This document shows positions 34,466 to 43,612 of a stretch of 64,000 bases of DNA, piece after piece. Location of the stretch: positions 524,311 through 588,310 of the forward strand of contig NZ_JAPNJW010000001.1 of assembly GCF_026626745.1 (NCBI RefSeq). The letters run 5' to 3'. The position numbers and the translations under genes are program-made. This stretch comes from Nannocystis sp. RBIL2. GTDB taxonomy: Bacteria; Myxococcota_A; Polyangia; Nannocystales; Nannocystaceae. Positions within the stretch are counted from its first letter, which is position 1; each line of letters begins with the position of its first letter. The notes under the pieces are model-generated. The model searched no databases. It saw nothing but the letters and a program-made list of their open reading frames with translations, and was not told where the DNA came from.

Positions 34466-36127
34466 ATGCCGACGCCCCGCGGACGCCACATCTTGCTCAC
34501 CGCCCTGCTCGTCGTCGCCTGCGGCGACAGCACCGCCGACAGCACGTCCGGCGGCACCGCCGACGCCAGCACCGCCCAGACCACCGAGCCGGCCTCGACC
34601 TCGACCGCGACCACGACCACGACCACCGCGGATCCGACCACCACCGGCACCACCACGGACGCGACCACCGACGCGACGCCGACCTCGACCTCGACCGACA
34701 CCGACGACACCGGCTCCCAGGGCGAGGTTACCCCGTGCTGGCCTTTCGACCAGCCGCCGCTCGCCGAGCTGCGCGCCTCCGACAAGAAGGTCTTCGCCCA
34801 CTACTTCTCGCCCTACCCGCTCTCGCTCGACAACAAAGATCCCGCCGAGGATTACTACGCCAAGCATTACCTGCAGCCCTCGGGCGAGAACGGCAAGTTC
34901 GCCTACTGCGGCGGCTTCATCAAGCAGCGCCCCCTGCCGCAGCCGCCGCGGGAGGGCGGCCTCGACTACGAGCTGCTGAACTTCGAGCAGGAGGTGCGGC
35001 GCGCCGCCGCGCTGGGCCTCGACGGCTTCACCTACGACATCCTCAACACCGAGGGCACGCACTGGAATCGCCTGCTCAAGCTGCTCGACGCCGCCAGCAA
35101 CGCCGACCCCGAGTTCCGGATCGTCCTCATGCCGGACATGACCTCGACCTATGAAGGCAGCGACCCCGAGGCCCAGACCGCCTTCGTCGACTCGATCGTC
35201 GCAGTCGCCGCGCACCCTGCGGTTCATCGCCTCGGCACCGGCGAGCTCGTGCTCGCGCCGTTCGCCGCCGACAAGCGCAGCCCCGCGTGGTGGGCCGGCG
35301 CCCTGCAGGCGCTCGCCGCCGAGGGCGTCGACGCCGTCCTGTGGCCCGTGTTCGTCTCGCCGTGGAGCGCCGCCACCATGAGCTTCCAGGCCGAGCTCCC
35401 GCTCCTCGGCACCTCCTCGTGGGGCCCCGCCACGGTCCCGGGCGCCACCGATTACGCCGACAACGCCGCGCAGGCCCACGCGCTCGGCGTGCAGTGGATG
35501 TCGCCGGTGCGCCCGCAGGACTCGCGGCCGAAGGACCTGATCTACAGCGAGGCCGGCAACACGCAGCTCCTGCGATTGCTGTGGGACGCCGCCGTCGCCG
35601 GCGACGCCGATTGGGTCCAGCTCGTCACCTGGAACGATTACTCCGAGGCCTCCGAGGTCTCGCCGTCGAGCGGCACCCAGTGGGCGCTGTTCGACCTGAC
35701 CGCCTACTACGTCGCGTGGTTCAAGACCGGCCAGCAGCCGCCGATCGTGCGCGACGCGATCTATTATTCACACCGCCTGCACGCCACCACGGCCGAGCCC
35801 GACCTGATGCTGCAGGAGTCGATCTACGAGCCCGTCAACGGCGGCACCCCGGCCGACGAGATCGAGCTGCTCGCCTTCCTCACCGCCCCCGCGACGCTCG
35901 AGATCGAGGTCGGCGGGACCACCGAGTCCACCGACGCGCCGGCCGGGATCCAGTCGCTGCGCGTCCCGCTGGTCGAGGGCACGCCGAAGTTCCGCATCGT
36001 GCGCGACGGCGGCACCGTCGCCGAGGTCGACAGCGCCTTCCCGATCAGCAACACCATCGTCTATCAGGACATGCTCTACCGCTCCGGCGGCAGCCTGTCC
36101 TGCGACCGCGGCCCGCTGCTGCAGTAG
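34466..36127 (+). CDS. Glycoside hydrolase family 71-like (alpha-1,3-glucanase) lipoprotein
   Basis: A protein of 553 residues from ATG 34466; the frame opens earlier at a TTG. Lipobox LVVACGDS, Thr-rich stalk, then a GH71-like catalytic module: KKVFAHYFSPYPLSLDN at the N-terminus, RAAALGLDGFTYDILN, WPVFVSPWSAATMSF, WMSPVRPQDS, and WVQLVTWNDYSEASEVSP, the family's usual C-terminal TWND signature. A beta-rich C-terminal extension follows (ATLEIEVGGTTES). GH71 enzymes cleave alpha-1,3-glucan, a fungal wall polymer, which suits a predator. Enzymatic specificity is inferred, not proven. Confidence 0.75.
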   Translation: MPTPRGRHILLTALLVVACGDSTADSTSGGTADASTAQTTEPASTSTATTTTTTADPTTTGTTTDATTDATPTSTSTDTDDTGSQGEVTPCWPFDQPPLAELRASDKKVFAHYFSPYPLSLDNKDPAEDYYAKHYLQPSGENGKFAYCGGFIKQRPLPQPPREGGLDYELLNFEQEVRRAAALGLDGFTYDILNTEGTHWNRLLKLLDAASNADPEFRIVLMPDMTSTYEGSDPEAQTAFVDSIVAVAAHPAVHRLGTGELVLAPFAADKRSPAWWAGALQALAAEGVDAVLWPVFVSPWSAATMSFQAELPLLGTSSWGPATVPGATDYADNAAQAHALGVQWMSPVRPQDSRPKDLIYSEAGNTQLLRLLWDAAVAGDADWVQLVTWNDYSEASEVSPSSGTQWALFDLTAYYVAWFKTGQQPPIVRDAIYYSHRLHATTAEPDLMLQESIYEPVNGGTPADEIELLAFLTAPATLEIEVGGTTESTDAPAGIQSLRVPLVEGTPKFRIVRDGGTVAEVDSAFPISNTIVYQDMLYRSGGSLSCDRGPLLQ

Positions 36128-36183
36128 CGCTCGCCGCCGCGCCGCGCCGCGGGCGCCACCACTCGCGCGCCCGCCGCTATCAA

Positions 36184-36206
36184 TATATGTCCCGAGAGAC
36201 ATGTCG
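36184..36206. repeat. CATG repeat pair
   Basis: TATG at 36186 and CATG at 36200, 14 bp apart, with TCCCGAGAGA between (hairpin ATGTC-CCGAGA-GACAT). Located between the GH71 gene and the next start. Confidence 0.85.
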
Positions 36207-36268
36207 CATTTTGCGCGCGTGGAACTGCCCCGGTTGCCCACCGCGGGGCGGCCCGCTATCGTCCGCCC

Positions 36269-36967
36269 GTGCCTCTCGACCCACCCACTTCGGGCCGCGC
36301 GCCCTCGCCCGAGCTGCTCCGCCTGGCCGCAGAAGGCGCACGCAACATCGAGCGCGCCGATCAGCGTCAGCTCGAGCTGGGTGACAATCACATGCGCGTC
36401 GCTCTCGGCGCCCACTACGGCAGCGCACGCCAGCGCGCCCTCTACGTCCCCATGCTCGTCGGCGGCGGCCTCGTCGCCGCCATGGCCGCCGGCTTTATCT
36501 CGGTCGACTACCTGACCGCCGGCATGGCCGTCCTCCTGCCCGGCTTGCTCGGCGTCGCCTTCCTCGATCCGGTCGCTGGCGACGCCCGTGTCGCCAGCGA
36601 GCGCGATTGGCTGGCCGCGCGCCCGTTCCCCGTCCGCGGCTACTTCGAGGCGCTGCAGCAGCGACCCGTCGCCGGCGCGGTGCTGCTCACCCAGGTCCGG
36701 TTCGCCGGCGAGACTCCGCCGCTCGACCTCGTGCAGGGCGTGCTCGGCCGCATCGACGCGAACCCCAGCGTCCGGTCGGCGGGCGGCCGCGACCTCGTGC
36801 TGCAGAGCGGCCTCGTCTCCGGCGCCACCGGCATCCGCATCAACAAGGTCCCCGTCTACCGCAACCACCGGATCGTCCCGTACGTCCACCGCCTGGTCGA
36901 CGAGGTGCTCGCGCCGCTGCACGCCACCTATCCCATCGACCAGGTCGAGCTGACGCGCCCGGTGTGA
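36269..36967 (+). CDS. Hypothetical membrane protein
   Basis: A protein of 232 residues beginning at GTG 36269. After a hydrophilic N-terminus come two close hydrophobic segments (YVPMLVGGGLVAAMAAGFISV, TAGMAVLLPGLLGVAFLDPV). A large C-terminal cytoplasmic or exported part reads ERDWLAARPFPVRGYFEALQQRP, LDLVQGVLGRIDANPSVRSAGG, and ends PYVHRLVDEVLAPLHATYPIDQVELTRPV. I do not recognise the family. About 85 nt of its 3' end are copied at 38500-38583, evidence of a local duplication. Confidence 0.65.
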   Translation: MPLDPPTSGRAPSPELLRLAAEGARNIERADQRQLELGDNHMRVALGAHYGSARQRALYVPMLVGGGLVAAMAAGFISVDYLTAGMAVLLPGLLGVAFLDPVAGDARVASERDWLAARPFPVRGYFEALQQRPVAGAVLLTQVRFAGETPPLDLVQGVLGRIDANPSVRSAGGRDLVLQSGLVSGATGIRINKVPVYRNHRIVPYVHRLVDEVLAPLHATYPIDQVELTRPV

Positions 36968-36973
36968 TTCACG

Positions 36974-38461
36974 TCAGCGGCGGATCCGGGCGATCAGCAT
37001 GTCCACACCCCCGTGAGGGCCGAGCGTCCCCGAACCGAGGTCGACGTCGCCTTCCGGCGCCGAGCTGACGGCGACCGCCCCCTCGCCCGACCACGCCGCC
37101 CGCGGGAATGACATCAGTTGCATTTCGGACCACTCCCAGGTCTGCTCCTCCCCGGCGAACGCCCGCAGGCTGAACGCCGAGTCGGCGACCCCGGCGAACC
37201 GCAGCGAGTCCGCCGCGCCGAACGAGAGGTCCAGGACCCGATCGTTGAGCGGCGTGGCGAGATGCTGCGACCCGAGCAATGCGCCCGACGCATCGAGCTC
37301 CACGAGCACGGCGTCCTCCGCCGACGCGCCCTCCTCGGGGTCCTCGGGGTTCTCGTTGACGAACTTTTCGTCGCCGATCTCGATCTCGTTGAAGAACGCG
37401 CCGCCGACCACCACGCGACCCGTCGCGTCGACCGCGACCGCAGTGCCGTCCTGCCCGCCCGCGCCGCCGAACTGCCGGCTCCACAGGTGCTCTCCGGCCG
37501 CGCTGTATTCGGCGACGAGCATGTCGGCGAAGGCATCGGCGGTGAGAGGACCGCCGCCGAGATCCACGGTCCCGTTGAAGGAGCCGGTCACCACGAGCTC
37601 GCCGCCCGGCGCGAACGCCAGCGCTCGCCCGCGCGACCCGTCGCCCGAGCTGCCGAATCCTCGCACCCACTGGAACGCGCCGGCGGCGTCGTACGTGACG
37701 ACGAAGCCGTCGTGGAGCTGGGGCGGCTCGACCGGTCCGCCGCCGAAGTCGGCGCCGATCTCGAACTCGCCGCCGAGCGCGAGCCTGCCGGCGTCGTCGC
37801 ACGCCATGGCGCGGAACGTCACCCGCGCGTCCTCGCCGAGCAAGGGCACCGAGCGGCTCCAGCGGAGGTCGCCGTCGAAGTCGAACGAGGCGATGTAGGT
37901 CTCGTCGAGGGGCCCTCCGCCGAAGTCGAGCGAGCCCGCTGAGGCCCAGCCGTGGATCACGAAGCCGTCGCCGCAGGCGACCAGGCCGGAGACGCCCTGC
38001 TCCATCGGTCCGCCGAAGTGGCGCACCCACTGGGGCACTCCCGCGCTCGACAGCTTGATCAGCAGGATGTCGGAGAACTCGCCGGGCTTCACCTCGAACT
38101 CACCGATCTTCAGCGTCTGCGCGCCGTCGAACACCCGCAGCTCGACCGCGAGGTAGATGTCGCCGGCCGCGTCGGTGGCGATCCCGTTGACGTACTCGTG
38201 CTGCTTGCCGCCGCAGCGGAGGTACCAGTCGACGGCGCTGCCCTGCGGCCCCGCCAGCTGCTCGCATTCGACGCCCACGAGCGGCGGCTCGCCAGTCGTC
38301 TCTTCACCGGAGGACGTCGTCGTCGGCGGCTCGCCCGTCGTCGGCCCGGTCGAGGTCGGCTCGCCCTCGCTGTCGGTGTCAGTATCGGACGGCTCTCCGG
38401 GACCGCAGGCGGCCAGGAGCGAAGCGACCAGAAGCAATGTCGTGTGATCAAAGTAAGTCAT
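36974..38461 (-). CDS. Surface lipoprotein, copy B of a tandem duplicate
   Basis: A protein of 495 residues from ATG 38461. Signal with lipobox LLAACGPG, Thr/Glu stalk, then a beta-propeller-like set of blades with the signature ILLIKLSSAGVPQWVRHFGG, LDFGGGPLDETYIASFDFDGDLRWSRSV, FGGGPVEPPQLHDGFVVTYDAAGAFQWVRGFG, ADMLVAEYSAAGEHLWSRQFGG. It closes LIARIRR. Highly similar to the gene at 38591-40138 in the same orientation. No enzyme motif; probably a surface-exposed repeat protein. Confidence 0.85.
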   Translation of the reverse strand: MTYFDHTTLLLVASLLAACGPGEPSDTDTDSEGEPTSTGPTTGEPPTTTSSGEETTGEPPLVGVECEQLAGPQGSAVDWYLRCGGKQHEYVNGIATDAAGDIYLAVELRVFDGAQTLKIGEFEVKPGEFSDILLIKLSSAGVPQWVRHFGGPMEQGVSGLVACGDGFVIHGWASAGSLDFGGGPLDETYIASFDFDGDLRWSRSVPLLGEDARVTFRAMACDDAGRLALGGEFEIGADFGGGPVEPPQLHDGFVVTYDAAGAFQWVRGFGSSGDGSRGRALAFAPGGELVVTGSFNGTVDLGGGPLTADAFADMLVAEYSAAGEHLWSRQFGGAGGQDGTAVAVDATGRVVVGGAFFNEIEIGDEKFVNENPEDPEEGASAEDAVLVELDASGALLGSQHLATPLNDRVLDLSFGAADSLRFAGVADSAFSLRAFAGEEQTWEWSEMQLMSFPRAAWSGEGAVAVSSAPEGDVDLGSGTLGPHGGVDMLIARIRR

Positions 38462-38590
38462 GGTAGTCCCGCGAGCGTAGCACAGCCCCAGGCCCGCGGG
38501 CAGTTCGTCCACCGCCTGGTCGACGAGGTGGTCGCTACACGCCACCTATCCCATCGACCAGGTCGAGCGGACGCGCCCGGTATGATCGCG
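38462..38590. other. Duplication junction carrying a copied gene end
   Basis: 38500-38583 repeats about 85 nt from the 3' end of the 36269-36967 gene (shared words include CCACCGCCTGGTCGACGAGG and CCACCTATCCCATCGACCAG), then runs into the 3' end of the second lipoprotein copy exactly as the original does. It marks the joint of a tandem duplication of about 1.6 kb. Confidence 0.8.
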
Positions 38591-40138
38591 TCAGCGGCGG
38601 ATCCGCGCGACCACCAGGTCCGACTCGCCGCGGCCGGCCAGCGGCCCCGCCCCGAGGTCGACGGCGTCCGTCGGCGACATCGTGACGACGATCGCGTCCT
38701 CGCCGGACAGCGTCGTGAGGGCGTGCGCGAACTGATCTGTCGTCCACTCCCAGCTCGTCTCCTGGCCGACGATCGCGCGCAGCGTGAACGCGTCCGCGGT
38801 GAAGCCGGTCATCAGCAGCGTGTCGGCGGCGTCGAACTCGAGGTCGTCGATCGAGTCGTCGTTCATCGTGCCGACGTGCTGCGACCCCAGCACCGCCCCG
38901 GCCGGATCGATCTGCGCCAGCACGGCGTCGTAGAGGGTCCCGTGCGCGTCCGGGATCTGGTCCGGGAACACGTTGGTGTACTTGTCGTCGCCGATCTCGA
39001 CCTCCTCGAGGAACATGCCGCCGAGCGCCACGCGACCGGCCGAATCGGCCGCGATCGCCATGCCGTACTGCAGGCCCCAGCTGCCGACCTGCTGGCTCCA
39101 CACGTGCTCGCCGGTCGCGCTGAGCTTGGCGATCAGCATGTCGTCCTGGAAGTCGGTCGACAAAGTGCCGCCGCCGAGGTCCACGGAGCCCTGGAACGCG
39201 CCGGCCACCACGATCTCGCCGGCCGGCGTGAACGCCAGCGCCCGCCCGCGCGCCGAGGCATCGCCCGTGCTGCCGAACTGCCGCACCCACTGGAACTCGC
39301 CGGCGGCGTCGTAGGTGACGACGAAGCCGTCGTAGAGCTCGGGCGCCGCGACCGGTCCGCCGCCGAAGTCGACGCCGCTGCGGAACTCGCCGGTCAGCGC
39401 CAGCGTGCCAGCCTCGTCGCACTTCATCGCCGCGAACGTCACGTGCGCGTCGCCGCCGAGCGCCGGCACCGAGCGGCTCCAGCGGAGGTCGCCGTCGCCG
39501 TCGAACGAGGCCAGGAACGCTTGTTCGACCGCTCCGCCGCCGAGGTCGAGCGTGCCCGGCTCGGCCCACCCGTGGATCACGAAGCCCTCGCCGCAAGCGA
39601 CGAGGCCCCAGACGCTCTGGTCCCCGGGCCCGCCGAATTGACGCACCCATGCCGGCACCCCCTCGCTCGACAGCTTGATCAGCAGGATGTCGGACAGCTC
39701 GCCGGGCGTCACCTCGAACTCGCCGATCTGCAGCGACTGCGAGCCCGCGAGCACCCGCGTCTCGGCTGCGAGATAGATATTGCCCGCCGCGTCGGTCGCG
39801 ACCCCACCGAGGTACTCGTGCTGCAGCCCGCCGCAGCGGAGGTACCAGTCGACCGCGCCGTCAGCCGGGCCTGCCAGCCGCTCGCACGCGGCGATCGCGG
39901 GCGGCTCGTCGATCGTCGTCTCCTCGCTCGTCGTCTCCTCGCTCGTCGTCGTGCTCGTCGTCGTCGTGCTCGTCGTCGTCGGCCCCTCGGTGGTCGGCCC
40001 CTCCGTGGCCGGCCCGGTCGTGGTCGACGTCGGCGGTCCCTCGCTGCTCGCGCCCTCGGTGTCCGCGGGGCCTCCAGGGCCGCAGGCGGCCAGCAGCGAC
40101 GAAACGAAGAATGGACGTGTACGCTGGAAGTAGGTCAT
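38591..40138 (-). CDS. Surface lipoprotein, copy A of a tandem duplicate
   Basis: A protein of 515 residues from ATG 40138 (MTYFQRTRPFFVSSLLAACGPG, matching MTYFDHTTLLLVASLLAACGPG of copy B). Longer Thr stalk with repeats of TTEGP and TTSTTTT. Same blades and length as copy B: ILLIKLSSEGVPAWVRQFGG, LDLGGGAVEQAFLASFDGDGDLRWSRSV, DMLIAKLSATGEHVWSQQVG, ending LVVARIRR. The upstream sequences of the two copies are also alike (CCGCGAG-GTAGCA), so the duplicated unit includes the promoter. Confidence 0.85.
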   Translation of the reverse strand: MTYFQRTRPFFVSSLLAACGPGGPADTEGASSEGPPTSTTTGPATEGPTTEGPTTTSTTTTSTTTSEETTSEETTIDEPPAIAACERLAGPADGAVDWYLRCGGLQHEYLGGVATDAAGNIYLAAETRVLAGSQSLQIGEFEVTPGELSDILLIKLSSEGVPAWVRQFGGPGDQSVWGLVACGEGFVIHGWAEPGTLDLGGGAVEQAFLASFDGDGDLRWSRSVPALGGDAHVTFAAMKCDEAGTLALTGEFRSGVDFGGGPVAAPELYDGFVVTYDAAGEFQWVRQFGSTGDASARGRALAFTPAGEIVVAGAFQGSVDLGGGTLSTDFQDDMLIAKLSATGEHVWSQQVGSWGLQYGMAIAADSAGRVALGGMFLEEVEIGDDKYTNVFPDQIPDAHGTLYDAVLAQIDPAGAVLGSQHVGTMNDDSIDDLEFDAADTLLMTGFTADAFTLRAIVGQETSWEWTTDQFAHALTTLSGEDAIVVTMSPTDAVDLGAGPLAGRGESDLVVARIRR

Positions 40139-40504
40139 GGCAATGCCGCGAGGGTAGCAAAGTCCGCGCGCCCGCGGCCGCCGCGATCGCGCCCGACATT
40201 CCATTGCATGTCTCTTCATACATGTCCTTCCAACCACCTCGTTTGCGAGGGCCGGACATGTCCCCGCGGACATCCACGCCTCGCGCCCTGAGTCGCCGCC
40301 ACCGGCCCCGCGGCCGCTGCGGCGCCCCGGGCCGCGCCTGCGGACCGCGGGCCCCGACCTCGCGCACGTCGCGGGCGAATCCCCGACCTCCTTTCGCGCG
40401 CCGCGTCGCCGCGCTCCGGCTTCGCATTGACGGCCGCGCGCGGCCGGGGCTACGTTGCGAGGGCGTCCGCCTTCGTCTGCGCGAAGCGGGGCGCCTGGAG
40501 GTCC
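40139..40504. other. Intergenic region, 366 nt, with CATG repeats
   Basis: No reading frame stands out. The only structure is the repeat cluster at 40205-40277. Divergent promoters of the lipoprotein copy A and the DUF1592-type operon must lie here. Confidence 0.55.
40205..40277. repeat. CATG repeats, two pairs 36 bp apart
   Basis: CATG at 40207 and 40221 (14 bp apart), then CATG at 40257 and CATC at 40271 (14 bp apart). The second pair begins 36 bp after the second centre of the first pair. The same 36-bp step recurs at 17590-17626 and between the pairs of the 48231 array. Confidence 0.85.
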
Positions 40505-42262
40505 ATGAGACGCGGTGACTCGCAACCCCTCGGCGTCCTGCTCGCGGCGCTGCTCGGCGCCTCGGCCTGTTATCAGGGCGACAGCGCCAACGCCGACGGC
40601 AGCGCCGGCACCACCACCGCCGCCGCCACCGGCGACGACCCCGGCACCACCGCGCCCACCACCACGGCGAGCGACAGCGACGGCGACGAGCCCGACGCCC
40701 CGCAGACCGTGCCCGGTCCGACCCTGCGGCGCCTCACCGCCTCCGAGTTCGCCCACGCCATGCAGGACCTGCTCGGCCCCGTCGACCTCGGCACCGTCGA
40801 GGCCGACTCCTTGCAAGACGGCTTCTTCGCCGTCGGTGCCGCCCGGGTCGCCCTCTCGCCCGCGGGCGTCGCCAAGTACGAGCAGGCCATCGGCGACGCC
40901 ACCGCGCAGGCCTTCGCCGACCCCGCGCGCGTGGCCCAGATCCTCCGCTGCGTGCCGACCCAGCTCGCCGACACCGCCTGCATGCGCGACGCCCTCGCCA
41001 CCTTCGGCCGCCGCGCCTGGCGTCGCCCGCTCACCGGCGTCGAGCTCGAGCGCTACCTCGGCGTCGCCGCTGCGGTCGGCACGGAGACCGGCGACGTCGT
41101 CGTCGGTCTGCGCCACGCCGTGTGGGCCCTGCTGCAGGCCCCGCACTTCCTCTACCGCGTCGAGCTCGGCCTGCCCTCGCCCGACGACGACGGCCGCCTC
41201 AGGTTCACCTCCTACGAGATGGCCTCGCGCCTGGCCTTCACCCTGTGGAACACCTTGCCCGACGAGGCCCTGCTCGACGCCGCCGAGGCCGACCTGCTGG
41301 TCGACGGCCCCGGCGTCGGCGAGCAGGCCGCGCGCATGCTCGCCGACCCGCGCGCGCGCCAGGGCGTCCACAACTTCATCGCCGAGCTCTACGGTTTGTG
41401 GGCGCTCGGCGAGAAGGTCAAGGACGACACCCTCTTCCCGCAGTGGACCCCGACCCTCAAGGCGGTCATGCGCGACGAGCTGCTGGCGCGCGTCGAGGAC
41501 GTCGTGTTCGACCAGCCGGCCGACTTCTTCAGCCTCTACGACGGGCAAAAAGTGTTCGTCAACAACGAGCTCGCCGCGGTCTACGGCCTCGATCCCGTCG
41601 AGCCCGACGTCTTCCGCGCCGCCATGCTGCCCGAGGGCAGCCCGCGCCGCGGCCTCATCGGCAGCGCCCTCGTCCTGGCCATGAACTCGCTGCCGGCCCG
41701 CACCTCCGCCACCGAGCGCGGCCAGTTCATCGCCGAGTCGCTGCTGTGCCGCACCGTCCCGCCGCCGCCGCCGAACGTCGACACCAACCTCGACGACCCC
41801 GACGTCGAAGACCCCGGCCCGCAGACCCTGCGCGAGAAGTTGGAGCCGCACCGCGCCGACCCGTCCTGCTCCGGCTGTCACAACATCACCGACCCGCTCG
41901 GCCTCGCGCTCGAGCACTTCGACACCATCGGCCGCTGGCGCGACACCGATCAGGGCCTCACCATCGACGCCAGCGGCGAGCTCGACGGCAAGTACTTCGC
42001 CGACGGCGGCGAGCTGGCGCTGCTCCTGCGCGAGCACCCGGTGGTCGCCAACTGCCTCGTGCGCAAGCTCTACACCTACGCCGGCGGTCGCCTGCCGCTG
42101 CCGCGCGAGACCGACACCATCGCCGAGGTCGAGGACGAGCTCGCGCTCGCCGGCAACCGCTTCGACAAGCTGCTGCTCGCCCTCGTCACCCACGACGACT
42201 TCCGCTTCGCCCACCCCGCGGGCACAGTCGTCGGCGAAGACATCGAAGGAGACAAGCCATGA
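40505..42262 (+). CDS. DUF1592/DUF1588/DUF1585-type cytochrome-like lipoprotein
   Basis: A protein of 585 residues from ATG 40505. Lipobox GASAC, Thr/Asp stalk, then the domain order of the planctomycete/myxobacterial PSD1-type family: TLRRLTASEFAHAMQDLLGPVDL (DUF1587-like), CMRDALATFGRRAWRRPLTGVELERYL (DUF1595), then DUF1592, then PSCSGCHNITDPLGLALEHFDTIGRWRD (DUF1588, with a CSGCH haem-like motif at Cys 455-458), and a DUF1585 tail. The family always travels with a DUF1552 partner; here the stop overlaps that start (ATGA). Probably extracytoplasmic redox or polymer processing; function is not established. Confidence 0.9.
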   Translation: MRRGDSQPLGVLLAALLGASACYQGDSANADGSAGTTTAAATGDDPGTTAPTTTASDSDGDEPDAPQTVPGPTLRRLTASEFAHAMQDLLGPVDLGTVEADSLQDGFFAVGAARVALSPAGVAKYEQAIGDATAQAFADPARVAQILRCVPTQLADTACMRDALATFGRRAWRRPLTGVELERYLGVAAAVGTETGDVVVGLRHAVWALLQAPHFLYRVELGLPSPDDDGRLRFTSYEMASRLAFTLWNTLPDEALLDAAEADLLVDGPGVGEQAARMLADPRARQGVHNFIAELYGLWALGEKVKDDTLFPQWTPTLKAVMRDELLARVEDVVFDQPADFFSLYDGQKVFVNNELAAVYGLDPVEPDVFRAAMLPEGSPRRGLIGSALVLAMNSLPARTSATERGQFIAESLLCRTVPPPPPNVDTNLDDPDVEDPGPQTLREKLEPHRADPSCSGCHNITDPLGLALEHFDTIGRWRDTDQGLTIDASGELDGKYFADGGELALLLREHPVVANCLVRKLYTYAGGRLPLPRETDTIAEVEDELALAGNRFDKLLLALVTHDDFRFAHPAGTVVGEDIEGDKP

Positions 42263-43602
42263 GCCGCCCCCTCCCGCGTCGCACCGTCCTCCGGGGCATG
42301 CTCGCCGGCGTCGCCGTGGCCGTGCCGCTGCCGCGCCTCGCCGCCATGCTCGACGGCAACGGCACCGCCTGGGCCGACCAGACCCCGCTCCTGCCGCGCT
42401 ACCTGACGTGGTTCTTCGGCAACGGCGCCGACCCCACGCAATGGGTCCCGCAGGCCGTCGGTCACGGCGCCGAGTGGAGCCTCAGCCCCTCGCTCATGCC
42501 GCTCGCCGAGTTCAAGCCGTGGCTGTCGGTGCTGTCCGGCTACGAGGTCAAGATCCCCGCGCTCTACGCCCACAAGTCGGCGCCCGCCGCCGTGCTCACC
42601 GGCGCCCAGGCGGCCATGAACGGCGACGTCACCGCGCCCTCGATCGACCAGAAGATCGCCGCCCTGATCAACAAGGACACCGCCTTCCCCAGCGGCGTCC
42701 ACGTCGGCATCAGCAACGTCACCGGCGCCGGCGCGCTCGACTTCAACATCTCCTTCAACGGCCCCAACGCCCCCAACCCGCCCAACTACAGCCCCGCCGA
42801 TCTGTTCGCCACCCTGCTCACCCTGTCGGGCGCGCAGGAGCCCGACCCCTCGCTGTTCCGCCGCAAGAACATCCTCGACGTCGTCGCCGAGGAGGCCAAG
42901 GCGCTGCAGCACCAGCTCGGCGCCGAGGATCGGGTCCGCCTCGATCGTCACCTCGAGGGCATCGCCGAGCTGCAGACCCAGATCGACGCCACCATCACCG
43001 CCGCCGACTGCGGCACCCCGATCGATCCCGACGTCGCCTACCCGAACCGCGGCGAGGACGGCTCGATCAGCCTCGACCGCTGCCGCGCCTTCGCCGACCT
43101 GCTCGCCTTCGCATGCGCGTGCGAGCTCACCCGCGTGGCCTCGTTCGTGTTCTCGTGCGCCGCCTGCCACGCCCCCTACACCGAGGCCGGCCTCGGCAAC
43201 GTCACCTTCCACGAGGACTTCGGCCACCGCCTCAGCCCGATGGGCATCGACTACGCGACCGGCGGCTTCCACACCGGCGTCGCCTACGCCATGTCCGGCC
43301 TCGCCGAGCTGCTGAAGCGCTTCCGCGACACCCCCGACGTCACCGGCAACCTGCTCGACAACGCGGTCATCTACACCACCTCGTGCGTCGGCCAGCCCTG
43401 GGACCACCGCATGGACGACTTCCCGCTGCTCGTCGCCGGCAAGGCCGGCGGCCTGCTGCGCGGCGACCTCCACCACCGCGCCCCCGGCGACAACGCCAGC
43501 AAGGTCCCCTTCAGCCTGCTCAAGCTGTTCGGCAGCCCCGAGACGTCGTTCGGCGCCGCCGAAGGCCTCGTCAGCGAGACGATCCCCGAGCTGCTGGCCT
43601 GA
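42259..43602 (+). CDS. DUF1552 domain protein, exported (Tat-like signal)
   Basis: A protein of 447 residues with GAAGGAGACAAGCC before ATG 42259. Twin-arginine-like signal (RRTVLRGMLAGVAVAVPLPRL), then the DUF1552 body: LPRYLTWFFGNGADPTQWVPQ, LSVLSGYEVKIPALYAHKSAPAAVLTGAQ, SIDQKIAALINKDT, SPADLFATLLTLSGAQEPDPSLFRRKNILDVVAEEAKAL, WDHRMDDFPLLVAGKAGG. DUF1552 resembles sulfatase/phosphatase-like or DUF1501-type folds. It is the operon partner of the DUF1592-type gene. Exported, role unknown. Confidence 0.9.
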   Translation: MSRPLPRRTVLRGMLAGVAVAVPLPRLAAMLDGNGTAWADQTPLLPRYLTWFFGNGADPTQWVPQAVGHGAEWSLSPSLMPLAEFKPWLSVLSGYEVKIPALYAHKSAPAAVLTGAQAAMNGDVTAPSIDQKIAALINKDTAFPSGVHVGISNVTGAGALDFNISFNGPNAPNPPNYSPADLFATLLTLSGAQEPDPSLFRRKNILDVVAEEAKALQHQLGAEDRVRLDRHLEGIAELQTQIDATITAADCGTPIDPDVAYPNRGEDGSISLDRCRAFADLLAFACACELTRVASFVFSCAACHAPYTEAGLGNVTFHEDFGHRLSPMGIDYATGGFHTGVAYAMSGLAELLKRFRDTPDVTGNLLDNAVIYTTSCVGQPWDHRMDDFPLLVAGKAGGLLRGDLHHRAPGDNASKVPFSLLKLFGSPETSFGAAEGLVSETIPELLA

Positions 43603-43612
43603 AGTTTTTTAA

